A stretch of 43,787 nucleotides of DNA from Acidobacteriota bacterium (GCA_035529075.1 DATKXK010000002.1:1-43787); one strand, 5' to 3'; counted from the stretch's first letter, positions 9,010-18,113 are shown. Numbers and translations are program-made. The notes: generated by a model not told the origin, from the letters alone.

Positions 9010-11571
9010 CTACCACCAGCTTATCAGCTTGGGTTTGCGCGTGTGGATGAGGTGTTCGTTTTTGGGCACGACCCGGGCGGCCACGCCGAATCGGCCGGAC
9101 TCGCGGCATGTCACCTCACCGGTATATATGTAGGTGCCGTCGGGCAGAGGCTCGGAACCGTCAAGATCGGCCTTGGCGGAGTTGAAGTCGGTAAACTGCT
9201 CCTGTGAATTCAGTCTGCCGGCTATGATCTCGACCGACACGTCGTCCGGGGTAACATCGCCCAGCCGTACCGTCATCCGCACCGGTATCTTCTGGCCTAC
9301 CTTGACGGTTGCGCCGAGGTCAGGCAGATCGATGTTCGCGATTGTAATCTTGTCCCAGCTGCCGGTGATCCTGTCGAGCCATGCGGCCACCTGGCGGTCG
9401 ACCTCGAAGTTGTTGGCCCGCATCTGCTGGGCGCCCTTGACCGCCGGGATGTAGAAGTTGTTGGTGTAGTCCATGAGCATCCGCTGGGCCGAGAAGCGCT
9501 GCCCGGCCATGTGGATCGAGGCCTTCATTTTCTCAATCCACCGGTCGGGCAGGTCGATTTCGTTCCGGTTGTAGAACGTCGGCACGATCTCGCGCTCCAG
9601 CGAGTTGTACAACGCCTCCGATTCCAGTTGATCCTGTACCGTGACGTTGTCGTACTCCTCGCCGTTGCCGATCTTGAACCCGATGTCGTCGCTATATCCC
9701 TCGCACCACCACCCGTCGAGGATCGACAGGTTCAGGGCGCCGTTCAGCGCCGCCTTCATGCCGGAGGTGCCCGAGGCTTCCTGCGGGCGGCGAGGGTTGT
9801 TCAGCCAGATATCAGCCCCCTGGACCAGGTACCGGGCGACGTTGATGTCGTAGTCCTCGAGGAACACGATGTGGTTTCGGAACCGCTCCTCTGAGGAATG
9901 CTTGACGATGGAACGGATAATCTCTTTGCCGGGATTGTCCAACGGGTGGGCTTTGCCGGAAATGATTACCTGTACCGGCCGTTCCTTGTCGTTAATGATC
10001 TTTTCCAGGCGGTCGCAGTCGTGAAACAGCAGGTGGCCGCGTTTGTACGTCGAGAATCGCCGCGCGAACCCGATCGTCAGGATATGCGGGTCCAGGAGCT
10101 GATCGACCCGCTGGATTTCAATCTGCGTGGCACCGCGCTGCTGCAACTGCAGCCGCAGCTTCTTGCGGGCAAAATAGACCAGGCGTTCACGCCGCCGGTT
10201 GTGTACCCTCCAGAGCTCGGCGTCCGGAATCTTGTACACCTTCTCCCAGATCTCCGGAGCACCGGGCCTTTCCACGTAACGCGGCCCGAAGTACGACACG
10301 TACAGGTCGTCCATATCGTGGGAGATCCAGGATGACGGATGAACGCCGTTCGTGATGGCCCTGATGGGCACCTCGCTGCTCGGCAGACCCGGCCAGATGT
10401 TGCGCCACATGTTCCGTGACACCTGCCCGTGAAGCTCGGAAACACTGTTGGCAAAAGCAGAGGACCGCAGTGCCGCGACCGTCATCCCGAAGTGCTCCGT
10501 CTCGTCTTCGGGATTGACGCGGCCGATGGCCAGGAACTCCTTCCAGCTCAAACCAAGCTGCTTGACCAGGTCGCCTAGGTAGCGGTGAACGAGCACCGGG
10601 TCAAACTTCTCGTTTCCCGCCGGAACCGGCGTATGGGTGGTAAAGATCGTGGTCGACCAGGTGAAATGTGCCGCCTCGCTGAAGCTGAGCTGGTGCCGCT
10701 CCATGAGGCCTCGGATCCGTTCCAGGGTCAGGAACCAGGAATGCCCCTCGTTACAATGAAATATGCACGGCTCTATCCCGAGTGCTCTCAGCGCCCGGAT
10801 ACCGCCGACTCCAAGGACAATCTCCTGCCGGATACGCATGTCCTTGTCACCGCCGTACAGGACCGACGTGATCTCGCGGGCCTTCGACGAGTTCTCAGCG
10901 ATATTGGTGTCCAGCAGGTACAGGGGCGTCAGACCGACCATGACTTTCCATATCTGGATCTGGACCGGGACGTTGTCCAGAACCAGGGACACCTTAAGCG
11001 GTTGATCGTGCTCGTCCTTGACGAGGGTAACCGGCATGTGATACCAGTCGTTTTCTTCGTACCGCTCCTGTTGCCATCCGTCGCTGGACAAGAACTGACG
11101 GAAGTAGCCGTAGCGGTAAAGCAGCCCGACGGCCGTCATGGGCAGGCCCAGATCCGAAGCCGATTTCAGGGTATCTCCCGACAGGACGCCCAGCCCCCCC
11201 GAGTAAACCGGCAAACCCGTGTCCAGACCGTACTCAAGAGAAAAATAGGCGGCTTTTTCCTGTTCGAAGTCGCCGTACTTGTAATGGAACCATTTCCTGC
11301 GCTTCAGGTAGTCCTGGTATTTGTCGTAGACTTTGTGCAGCGACGACAGGAAAGCTTCATCTTCGGATGCCTTCAGAAGCGTATGCTGGGGGAGAAGCGA
11401 CAGCATTTCCACCGGGTTCTGGCTGGTCTTCTCCCAGGTGTCGGGATCAAGCCGGATGAACAGCCTGACCACTTCCCAGTTCCAGGAGTACCACAGGTTA
11501 TGGGCCATCTCCTGAAGCGGCCTGAGCTTGTCCGGTAGCGTGGGGAGGACGAAAAGCTGTTTAACCCGCAT
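9010..11571 (-). CDS. glgP: Glycogen/alpha-glucan phosphorylase (DUF3417-type)
   Basis: This 853-residue protein cleaves alpha-1,4-glucans with phosphate to give glucose-1-phosphate. The N-terminal 120 residues (PLQEMAHNLWYSWNWEVVRL) are the DUF3417 region that marks the more_P_ylases branch of alpha-glucan phosphorylases. The catalytic core contains EYGLDTGLPVYSGGLGVLSG, HCNEGHSWF and ITNGVHPSSW. The pyridoxal-phosphate lysine is K606 in GTSGMKAALNGALN. The last 110 residues form a beta domain seen in this subgroup. The length is standard. It is cytoplasmic. It is divergent from phosphofructokinase, so stored glucan breakdown and glycolytic entry sit side by side. The ribosome site is weak: GGAAGG lies about 18 nt before the ATG. 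Confidence 0.95.
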   Translation of the reverse strand: MRVKQLFVLPTLPDKLRPLQEMAHNLWYSWNWEVVRLFIRLDPDTWEKTSQNPVEMLSLLPQHTLLKASEDEAFLSSLHKVYDKYQDYLKRRKWFHYKYGDFEQEKAAYFSLEYGLDTGLPVYSGGLGVLSGDTLKSASDLGLPMTAVGLLYRYGYFRQFLSSDGWQQERYEENDWYHMPVTLVKDEHDQPLKVSLVLDNVPVQIQIWKVMVGLTPLYLLDTNIAENSSKAREITSVLYGGDKDMRIRQEIVLGVGGIRALRALGIEPCIFHCNEGHSWFLTLERIRGLMERHQLSFSEAAHFTWSTTIFTTHTPVPAGNEKFDPVLVHRYLGDLVKQLGLSWKEFLAIGRVNPEDETEHFGMTVAALRSSAFANSVSELHGQVSRNMWRNIWPGLPSSEVPIRAITNGVHPSSWISHDMDDLYVSYFGPRYVERPGAPEIWEKVYKIPDAELWRVHNRRRERLVYFARKKLRLQLQQRGATQIEIQRVDQLLDPHILTIGFARRFSTYKRGHLLFHDCDRLEKIINDKERPVQVIISGKAHPLDNPGKEIIRSIVKHSSEERFRNHIVFLEDYDINVARYLVQGADIWLNNPRRPQEASGTSGMKAALNGALNLSILDGWWCEGYSDDIGFKIGNGEEYDNVTVQDQLESEALYNSLEREIVPTFYNRNEIDLPDRWIEKMKASIHMAGQRFSAQRMLMDYTNNFYIPAVKGAQQMRANNFEVDRQVAAWLDRITGSWDKITIANIDLPDLGATVKVGQKIPVRMTVRLGDVTPDDVSVEIIAGRLNSQEQFTDFNSAKADLDGSEPLPDGTYIYTGEVTCRESGRFGVAARVVPKNEHLIHTRKPKLISWW

Positions 11572-11622
11572 GATAATCCGTACTGTTACCTTCCGGCAGC
11601 CGATTGCCGTTAAATTTAAGGT

Positions 11623-11651
11623 ATCATAAGTTCTATCGGATCGAGCAGCAA
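11623..11651 (-). promoter_or_regulatory. Candidate sigma-70 promoter for glycogen phosphorylase
   Basis: The minus strand carries TTGCTG (11651-11646), a 17-nt spacer and TATGAT (11628-11623), about 50 nt upstream of the start at 11571. The -10 matches 5 of 6 bases and the -35 only 3 of 6. Confidence 0.35.
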
Positions 11652-11763
11652 GAAATTTATGGTGGGCCGTGCCCGAGGTCTGCGGCCTTCACGGCACCGG
11701 CTGAAGATACAATTTCGTGGAAATCCGTTGCGCCGACACATGTGATATGCGATCTTCTCAATC

Positions 11764-12894
11764 ATGCCCAAGTCAATAAAACGTATCGGGATCCTCACCG
11801 GAGGCGGCGACTGCCCCGGTCTGAACGCCGCCATACGAGCCGTCGTCAAAACGGCCGACAATGACTACGACATCGAGGTCGTAGGCTTTGAGGACGGCTA
11901 CGAAGGCCTTGTTGAGAACCGCTTCCGGACGATCGGTCTGAAGGACGTCTCCGGCTTGCTGGCACAGGGCGGCACCATCCTGGGTACCTCCAATCGGGCC
12001 GACCCCTTCAAGTTCCCCGTGTTGCAGGGTGAGGAGTACGTCTATCTTGATCGCTCTTCGCAGGCCATCAGGAACTTTGAATCGCTCGGGCTGAACGCCC
12101 TCGTGGCCATCGGCGGCGATGGCACCATGGCGGCGTCGGCGGCGATGCTGGAGAAGGGACTGCCGGTGATAGGCGTGCCCAAGACGATAGACAACGATCT
12201 GTGGGGTACGGATGTTACGTTCGGGTTCGACTCGGCGCTGGCCACGGCCACCCAGGCGGTGGACAAGATTCACACCACGGCCCAGTCGCATCACCGGGTT
12301 ATGATCGTGGAAGTCATGGGCCGGTATGCGGGCTGGCTGGCTCTGGGCACGGGACTGGCCGGCGGCGGCGACATTATTCTCATGCCGGAGATCCCGTACG
12401 ACATCGAGTGCGTTGTTGAACAGATCCGCAGCCGTAACTCTCTGGGCAAGAACTTCTCGATCGTCGTGATCGGCGAGGGGGCCATGCCCGTGGGCGGAGA
12501 AATAGTGGTCAGCCGCACGGTTGCGACCTCGCCCGACGCCATCAGGCTTGGCGGCATTTCGAACCATCTGGCCCTGCAGCTCGAGGGATTGACCAACCTG
12601 GAATGCCGTGTCACGATTCTCGGTCATCTCCTTCGCGGCGGGGAACCGACCGCCTTTGACCGCCTGCTGGCCACCCGCCTGGGCAGTGAGGCGGTCCATA
12701 TGGTCGTGCGCGGTGAGATCGGTCGCATGGTCGCACTGAGAGGGTTTGACCTGACGAGCGTTCCGCTGGCCGACGTTGCCGGCAAAATTCGCAAGGTCAC
12801 TCCTGATCACGCCTGGATCAAAGTGGCCCAATCGCTCGGTGTCTGCCTGGGCAACCCGAGTGACGTCCCGTTGAGTGAGTACCTGAAAGCATGA
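11764..12894 (+). CDS. pfkA: 6-phosphofructokinase, mixed-substrate group III type
   Basis: The 376-residue enzyme phosphorylates fructose-6-phosphate, the committed step of glycolysis. Family motifs are complete: GGGDCPGLNA near the N-terminus, GGDG at 117-120, and PKTIDND at 139-145 with catalytic Asp143. Gly after GGD is the ATP-type residue, while Lys in PKTIDND is the residue usual in PPi-dependent enzymes. This Gly/Lys combination defines the group III or mixed-substrate subfamily, so the phosphoryl donor cannot be settled from sequence. MGRYAGWLAL and the C-terminal GGEPTAFDR loop are also present. No clear Shine-Dalgarno precedes ATG 11764. The stop overlaps the next gene by 4 nt (ATGA), suggesting translational coupling. 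Confidence 0.93.
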   Translation: MPKSIKRIGILTGGGDCPGLNAAIRAVVKTADNDYDIEVVGFEDGYEGLVENRFRTIGLKDVSGLLAQGGTILGTSNRADPFKFPVLQGEEYVYLDRSSQAIRNFESLGLNALVAIGGDGTMAASAAMLEKGLPVIGVPKTIDNDLWGTDVTFGFDSALATATQAVDKIHTTAQSHHRVMIVEVMGRYAGWLALGTGLAGGGDIILMPEIPYDIECVVEQIRSRNSLGKNFSIVVIGEGAMPVGGEIVVSRTVATSPDAIRLGGISNHLALQLEGLTNLECRVTILGHLLRGGEPTAFDRLLATRLGSEAVHMVVRGEIGRMVALRGFDLTSVPLADVAGKIRKVTPDHAWIKVAQSLGVCLGNPSDVPLSEYLKA

Positions 12895-13838
12895 CAAACG
12901 CCCGCCGACGGACGGCTGCCTCATATCGACAATCGCAAATCCCTGCAAGCAGACGTGGAAGAATAGGACTTGAACAGCAGATGAGAATGAACAATAACGA
13001 CCGAAAGAAAATGGTAGCCAGAATCAAACGCGCTCCGGCCTACCGGGTGGCTTACCGGGACCTGGATTTCCTTGCCACCGACGAGCTTCGGCCGGTCCGC
13101 CTGCAACTCGAACTGCGTAAACCGGAGCTAATTCTGCACCAGCAGAAGGTCCGGTCAACCATCGTCGTGTTCGGCGGCACGCGGATTCCCGAGCCAAAGG
13201 CTGCCCTGTCTCAGGTCAGGGCGATCGAACGCAAGCTCCAAAAGAAGCCCCTGGATCGCTCGCTGAAGCGTCGGCTGGCCATCGCCAGGTCGCTTCAGGA
13301 AAAGTCCTGCTACTATGACGAGGCTCGCGAGTTCGGCCGCCTGGTCTCGGCCGAGTGTCAGATTCGTGACCACCACGAGTACGTCATCGTCACCGGCGGC
13401 GGCCCGGGCATCATGGAGGCGGCCAACCGCGGGGCCTTCGATATCGGAGCCAAGTCGATCGGCATGAACATCACTCTGCCCATGGAACAGGAACCGAACC
13501 CGTATATCTCACCGGAACTCTGCATGCAGTTCCATTACTTTGCCATCCGCAAGATGCATTTCATGCTTCGCGCTAAAGCGTTGGTGGCCTTCCCGGGCGG
13601 ATTCGGCACCATGGACGAACTTTTTGAGGCTCTGACGCTTGTCCAGACGGAAAAGATGGGTCCCCTGCCCATCGTTCTGTTCGGCGAGAAGTTTTGGAAA
13701 CACGTGATAGATTTCGACTTCCTCGTGAGCGAAGGCACCATTGCCGAGGAAGACACCAAACTCTTCGTATATGCCGACAAGGCAATCGACGCCTGGAACT
13801 ACATTAAGTCCTTCTACACCGCCAAGGACGAAGGATAA
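12891..13838 (+). CDS. LOG-family protein (TIGR00730-like, putative nucleotide phosphoribohydrolase)
   Basis: From ATG 12891 the protein has 315 residues. The Rossmann-type core has FGGTRIPEP, GGGPGIMEAANRGA (169-182) and the LOG signature PGGFGTMDE (from residue 235). Characterised LOG enzymes hydrolyse nucleoside monophosphates such as cytokinin precursors or AMP; the substrate of this larger subfamily, with a helical insertion after the first strand, is not known. ATG 12891 gives the 4-nt ATGA overlap with phosphofructokinase, but the first 30 residues (very Arg- and Gln-rich) look non-native. ATG 12981 (MRMNNNDRKK) is an equally good start with a weak AGGA upstream. Co-transcription with the glycolytic gene is likely. 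Confidence 0.85.
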   Translation: MTNARRRTAASYRQSQIPASRRGRIGLEQQMRMNNNDRKKMVARIKRAPAYRVAYRDLDFLATDELRPVRLQLELRKPELILHQQKVRSTIVVFGGTRIPEPKAALSQVRAIERKLQKKPLDRSLKRRLAIARSLQEKSCYYDEAREFGRLVSAECQIRDHHEYVIVTGGGPGIMEAANRGAFDIGAKSIGMNITLPMEQEPNPYISPELCMQFHYFAIRKMHFMLRAKALVAFPGGFGTMDELFEALTLVQTEKMGPLPIVLFGEKFWKHVIDFDFLVSEGTIAEEDTKLFVYADKAIDAWNYIKSFYTAKDEG

Positions 13839-13856
13839 GCCTGCTTACCGGCTCGT

Positions 13857-14633
13857 CTACTTTCGCAACCACCCGCGAGACTGCAAAAACTCGAGCAACT
13901 GCGGCCGCAGGGCTGTCTCGGTGGTACTGGCCATCCGTCGCGCCGAGTGTTCCGACCACGAATACGGCCCATTGAAGTCCGGGTAGTTGTCGGTCTCTAT
14001 TTCGCGCCCTTTCAGATGACCGGCACGGTCGATCACGCTGTCGTATGCGGTTATGCTTCGGGCCAAGGCGCCGGCGTCGTAGCTCTCGCTGAAATGCACG
14101 GCCTCGGCAGGCAGACGCGGTTTGATTTTTGACGGCGAGGCCGGCCAGCCGATGGACATGCCCATCACCGGGTAGACCAGGTCGGGAAGATGCAGCAGCT
14201 TTGTGACCGCGTCCGGGTGATTGCGGATACCTCCCACCATGACCCCCCCGAGGCCGAGAGCCTGGGCCGCCATCAACGCTCTGCCCGCAGCCAGGGCGGT
14301 GTCAACGGTGGCGACAATGAAGGCTTCCGCATACTCACCGTGAAACTCGTAACCGCGCGCCCGGGCGATCGTCCTGAGCCGGAACAGATCGGCACAGAAA
14401 ACGACAAACAGCGGGCATTCCCGCACGTGTCCCTGGTCGCCGGCGAGCCGGGCGAGTTGCTTCTTCTTTGCCGCATCGCGAACGGCGATTGTGGAATACG
14501 CCTGAAGGTTTGACGACGTCGGTGATCGCTGGGCAGTCGTGAGAATTATCCGCTGCTGATCAGCCGTCACCGGCTGATCGGTGAAATGCCTTACGGAGCA
14601 ATGGCTGTTGAGGAAATCCAGGATAGCGTTCAT
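13857..14633 (-). CDS. Nitroreductase-family (NfsA/FRP-like) flavin oxidoreductase
   Basis: The protein has 258 residues. ATG 14633 is preferred to an upstream in-frame TTG at 14654 because GGGGA lies about 8 nt before it. The N-terminus has the FMN-phosphate signature of the family (NSHCSVRHFTDQPV), followed by AQRSPTSSNLQAYS. The central GLGGVMVGGIRNHPD and the later YPVMGMSIGWP are typical of NAD(P)H-dependent NfsA/FRP-type enzymes that reduce nitroaromatics, quinones or flavin. It is cytoplasmic. It converges on the LOG gene with only 18 nt between stops. The hairpin at 14664 separates it from the metzincin gene upstream. Confidence 0.9.
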   Translation of the reverse strand: MNAILDFLNSHCSVRHFTDQPVTADQQRIILTTAQRSPTSSNLQAYSTIAVRDAAKKKQLARLAGDQGHVRECPLFVVFCADLFRLRTIARARGYEFHGEYAEAFIVATVDTALAAGRALMAAQALGLGGVMVGGIRNHPDAVTKLLHLPDLVYPVMGMSIGWPASPSKIKPRLPAEAVHFSESYDAGALARSITAYDSVIDRAGHLKGREIETDNYPDFNGPYSWSEHSARRMASTTETALRPQLLEFLQSRGWLRK

Positions 14634-14663
14634 ATCTGTGTCCCCGCTTCTCAAATAAACGAA

Positions 14664-14686
14664 GGCCGGACCATTCAGGCCCGGCC
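14664..14686 (-). terminator. Possible terminator after the metzincin gene
   Basis: GGCCGGACC and GGCCCGGCC form a 9-bp stem with one mismatch. On the minus strand it is followed by the T-rich TTCGTTTATTTG. It lies between two minus-strand genes, just upstream of the nitroreductase start. Confidence 0.3.
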
Positions 14687-14733
14687 CGCAATATAATCGA
14701 GACTGTGATAATCCGTCAAACTACGGGCAGCGC

Positions 14734-17421
14734 CTACTTCGTCGTGAATTCCCTCTGCGCCTTCTTGGCGGACTCGATCTGCCGGAGCACTTCCTTGAAA
14801 TGTGCCGCCGTCATGCCGCCGACCGATGACGAAGCAACGGCTTGCCGAGCCGCCCGTTCAAGGACGTCCAGGTCGTTTGCCGCCAGCGTAACGGCGTCGG
14901 ACGGGAATGCCCCGGTCTTGGAAAGATAGAGACCGACCAGCTGGGACAGGTGAGCCAGTTGCAGAGGTCTCCGATAGCTGTTGACGTTTGCGGGCTGCTC
15001 TACCTCCTGCCAGATGGCCTGCCGAACGTCGGTGAACATGTCATACATCGTGTATTTCTCTTCGCCCTCGGCCAGTCGTTCCTGGTTGTTCATCAGCCGT
15101 CCCAGCACGTAAGAGCTGTACAGATTGCGCAAGGCCAGGCTCTGTACCGCGAGGACCGTCTGGTGCCAAGGAAAGTCGACCTGCGGCACACTATAGGCGG
15201 AGAAGGAGAAATCCTCGAGGTTCTCCTGCTGTAGCTTATTGAGCAGATCCGCCGGCAGGTCGAAGGCGTCCGGCGCGAAAAGGTAGTCGCTCAGGAAGGC
15301 GATAGCGGCTCGCTGCTCCGAGGCAGGAACCGGGACAAACGGCAGCTTGCCGCCGGGATCCCCGATGTGGCTGCGGTGCCGGTACAGGCCGCCCACGTAC
15401 TTGGGCACGATCTGTGCGGCCGTCCGGTACGATCGCCAGCCTGTCGAGAAGACCGAGTAAATCTTCTGGTACCGCTGGCCGTCCGTCTCGAATTTCCTGA
15501 TGGCGTTCTGCCACAGTTCGCGAGTCAGATCAACTTGGTGCCTGGCAAATCGGAGCGGGCTGCTGCCCATGTCGTGCGCGTTGGCCAGCGGATCCGGTGA
15601 CTTTGCGCTGCGCCCGAAGGTGTCCTCATCGGTGGCGTAGACGAGGTCGGGATCGCCCGACCGTGAAGCGATCTCCTGAAGCTTCGGCAACTCTTCATCG
15701 GGCGCGGCGGCCCCGAAATCGGAGTAGCCGTACTCAACGAGCCAGTAGTCGTACGGCCCTGGCACCGAGGCGTAGAACTCGCCCTGTGGATAGCCCGGGA
15801 CCTTGATGTTCGGCGGGCCGTAATCCATGATCGACCCGGTCAGACCGTACCGCCGCGTGAATTCACGGTCGCTGATCTCTTCCAGGGAATGGATCGTGGA
15901 ACCTTTGAAGTTGTGCCTGAACCCCAGGGTATGTCCCACCTCGTGTGCCACCAACTCGACGATGTAGGCATGAACGTATTCCTGCGTAAGCGAGTCCTTG
16001 TCGGCCAGGTCGCCGGTACCGACCAGGTACGAAAGGCCGAAAGCGGCCTCGCGCGCCGACTGGTAGGCATAATCATACGCCCAGGGAGAGGCCGGATCGG
16101 CCGGTGGCCGGTTCTCCGGTTCAAACAGGTCGCGGCCCTCGGGCAGGGCGCCGTCAAACGACACGGGCGAGACCCACATCTCGGCGTTATTGAACATGAA
16201 GCGAATGAAGTCGGCCGAGACACGTACGTCGGCATCGAAAATCTCGCCGGTGAAGGGATTGGCGCGACTCGGGCCGACCGCGTATCCGCCTCCCGGCCGC
16301 ACCATCCACTGAACCGTGCTGTAGCGAACGTCGGCCGGGTCCCAGTCGGCGTCGTCCGGCATCTGCTTGGCCACGACCGCGTTCCGAAAACCGATCTTCT
16401 CGAAAGCGGGATTCCAGAACTCGATCCCCTCGGCCACGGCGTCGCGATATTCCTCGGGAATCGTATTCTCAACCCAGTACACGATCGGCTTGACCGGCTC
16501 CGAAATGCGGGCTCCCGGGTTCTTTTTCTTGAGATCCCAGCGCTCGATATACCGAACGTAAGGGCTCTGCTGGTCCAATCGACTGTAATCCTGGTAGAGA
16601 GACAGGAAATAGCCTACCCGGTCGTCACCCAGCCGGGGGATATAGTCGCTCTCGGGAATCTCCGACAGGGAAAAATGGTACGTGTGAAAGAAACTGTAGT
16701 TGTTTTGCAGCGTCGTCGCCGACTGCGGATTCGTGGTCTTGAAGTGCAGCTTGACGTCGATCTCGCTGTTAGCCGGGAACGACTTGATAAGGTCGAAATA
16801 ACTGTTCTTGCTGTCGAAGGCGACGCCCGTTTTGCGCCTTTGGCCCACGAAATAACCCGTATTGGAGGCGTCGCGAACGAAGAGGGACGCCGCATCGACC
16901 AGCACGGCGCTGGTTTCCTTGTCGGGCTTCGAATTGATCTCGGCGACGGCAATCAGATGATCCGAGATAGCGGATCCTACGGCCCGGTGCAGGGCCGAAG
17001 TGGAGTCGGCCCGGATGCGCAGGTTCTTTTCCAGGAGCATGATACGGTTACCGACCCGCTTGAAGTAGAACGGGAAAGTGCGTCCCATACTGCCGTTGTC
17101 GTAAAAGTACCCATCGGACTGCGTTCGCGACTCGCCGCACAGGTATACCGGACCGAGCTGCTCCGGCTTGATCGACATGAGCACGGAGTTGTCCACCGTA
17201 TCCCTGTAAAACGTAAACAGGCCCTCGATCTCAACCTTGTCCTTAATGAGCGTCGAGAACGGTTTCTCCTTGCCCTTTGCGGACGTCTTATCTGCGGTCG
17301 CGCCCGCACCTTTTTTCTTCCAGTACGAGTGATCACCGACGGCAGCGGGCGCCTGGACCGCCGACGCGAGCATCAGCATCAGGCACACCACGACGACGGC
17401 AGTGATTCGACTGAGTTTCAT
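14734..17421 (-). CDS. Exported zinc metalloprotease, metzincin-like (DUF5117/DUF5118/DUF4953 type)
   Basis: This is an 895-residue secreted protein with a signal peptide (MKLSRITAVVVVCLMLML, cleavage near VQAPAA). The extended metzincin site HEVGHTLGFRHN is complete: H493, E494, H497 and H503 bind zinc and activate water. A downstream Met in GSIMDYGPPN supplies the expected Met-turn. The N-terminal half (FYRDTVDNSVLMSIKPEQLG and the region around residues 100-300) and the C-terminal half match the three DUF regions that flank this domain in FCB-group proteins. AAGGAG precedes the start. It probably degrades extracellular or periplasmic protein; no substrate is known. It is the only gene in its transcription unit, with its own promoter-like sequence. 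Confidence 0.88.
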   Translation of the reverse strand: MKLSRITAVVVVCLMLMLASAVQAPAAVGDHSYWKKKGAGATADKTSAKGKEKPFSTLIKDKVEIEGLFTFYRDTVDNSVLMSIKPEQLGPVYLCGESRTQSDGYFYDNGSMGRTFPFYFKRVGNRIMLLEKNLRIRADSTSALHRAVGSAISDHLIAVAEINSKPDKETSAVLVDAASLFVRDASNTGYFVGQRRKTGVAFDSKNSYFDLIKSFPANSEIDVKLHFKTTNPQSATTLQNNYSFFHTYHFSLSEIPESDYIPRLGDDRVGYFLSLYQDYSRLDQQSPYVRYIERWDLKKKNPGARISEPVKPIVYWVENTIPEEYRDAVAEGIEFWNPAFEKIGFRNAVVAKQMPDDADWDPADVRYSTVQWMVRPGGGYAVGPSRANPFTGEIFDADVRVSADFIRFMFNNAEMWVSPVSFDGALPEGRDLFEPENRPPADPASPWAYDYAYQSAREAAFGLSYLVGTGDLADKDSLTQEYVHAYIVELVAHEVGHTLGFRHNFKGSTIHSLEEISDREFTRRYGLTGSIMDYGPPNIKVPGYPQGEFYASVPGPYDYWLVEYGYSDFGAAAPDEELPKLQEIASRSGDPDLVYATDEDTFGRSAKSPDPLANAHDMGSSPLRFARHQVDLTRELWQNAIRKFETDGQRYQKIYSVFSTGWRSYRTAAQIVPKYVGGLYRHRSHIGDPGGKLPFVPVPASEQRAAIAFLSDYLFAPDAFDLPADLLNKLQQENLEDFSFSAYSVPQVDFPWHQTVLAVQSLALRNLYSSYVLGRLMNNQERLAEGEEKYTMYDMFTDVRQAIWQEVEQPANVNSYRRPLQLAHLSQLVGLYLSKTGAFPSDAVTLAANDLDVLERAARQAVASSSVGGMTAAHFKEVLRQIESAKKAQREFTTK

Positions 17422-17449
17422 TACGTGCTCCTTATGTAGACAAAGTTAC

Positions 17450-17478
17450 AGTATACATGATACATGATATGGCATAAA
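17450..17478 (-). promoter_or_regulatory. Candidate promoter for the metzincin gene
   Basis: TATACT lies on the minus strand at 17455-17450, with TTTATG 17 nt upstream (17478-17473). The -10 is good and the -35 weak. The predicted leader is about 22 nt and contains AAGGAG before ATG 17421. Confidence 0.35.
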
Positions 17479-17569
17479 CAGATGACACGGCTGATTGTTC
17501 GAGGATATCGGCCGGGCACCGGCCGAAAGCGGCGCCGTGAAATGCCGGTCGCAGGCCGCGCAATTTCTG

Positions 17570-18079
17570 TCACGCCTGGTCCTGCGAGAGGCTGTAGTCA
17601 AGATATCGGTGACCCTTACCGGTGAGTTCATAGTACGTGTGATTCCGATGTTTGATCCATTTGTTGTCCGTGATCCCCTTGCGGTACTGTACCATAACGG
17701 CTTCGACACGGCACAGCAAGCCCATAGAGCGCAGTTTTCGATGCCTGTCAAAGGCGGTCTGTTTGTCCGTACCGACCGATCGGGCAACCACCAGGGAGTA
17801 GTCGATACCACAGTCCCGGTGGTGCTTCAAAACGGCGATGTCGAGCGCATCAAGCTGGTCATAATCTTCTCCCGGGGGCGGTACTTCCGGCTCCAGGATG
17901 TCCTCCCACGCAAGCGTCACGAGCCGGGACGGCTCGGTCTTTCTCAGATTGGGGCAGTCGCGGCGGTGCACTTTCAGGGACTCGCCGTGGCTGTGGTAAC
18001 CGGTGATATCGTCACCGGTCGCGGGGGAGCAGCAGCGGGCCAGAATGTAATGCTCTTTGAGGCTGATTCGATCGGCCAT
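17570..18079 (-). CDS. RelA/SpoT-type RIS zinc-finger domain fused to a DUF2250-like winged helix
   Basis: The 169-residue protein is cytoplasmic, with no signal peptide. Residues 14-45 reproduce the zinc-finger/RIS motif from the regulatory half of long RelA/SpoT enzymes: ARCCSPATGDDITGYHSHG, then VHRRDCPNL, with C16, C17, H38 and C42 in the expected spacing. No synthetase, hydrolase, TGS or ACT domain is present. Residues 75-165 (LDALDIAVLKHHRDCGIDYS, then FDRHRKLRSMGLL and a Tyr-rich wing) look like a DUF2250-type winged helix. The architecture suggests a DNA-binding regulator carrying a sensory module borrowed from alarmone enzymes. No Shine-Dalgarno precedes ATG 18079, and a TATATT box ends 5 nt before it, so a leaderless mRNA is possible. 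It is divergent from the DUF819 gene. Function is inferred only. Confidence 0.75.
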   Translation of the reverse strand: MADRISLKEHYILARCCSPATGDDITGYHSHGESLKVHRRDCPNLRKTEPSRLVTLAWEDILEPEVPPPGEDYDQLDALDIAVLKHHRDCGIDYSLVVARSVGTDKQTAFDRHRKLRSMGLLCRVEAVMVQYRKGITDNKWIKHRNHTYYELTGKGHRYLDYSLSQDQA

Positions 18080-18084
18080 GCGAT

Positions 18085-18113
18085 AATATACGCATCCGGC
18101 GGCCGATATGGAA
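18085..18113 (-). promoter_or_regulatory. Possible leaderless promoter of the RIS/winged-helix gene
   Basis: TATATT at 18090-18085 on the minus strand would place transcription start at or within 1-2 nt of the ATG at 18079. The -35 position (18113-18108, TTCCAT) is weak. No ribosome site exists for this start. Confidence 0.3.

Noticed and set aside
11773-12948. 391-codon open frame on the minus strand
   Set aside because: It is the shadow of phosphofructokinase and shows no domain of its own.
15889-17439. 516-codon open frame on the plus strand
   Set aside because: It is the shadow of the metzincin gene; the opposite frame has the complete HExxHxxGxxH site and a signal peptide.
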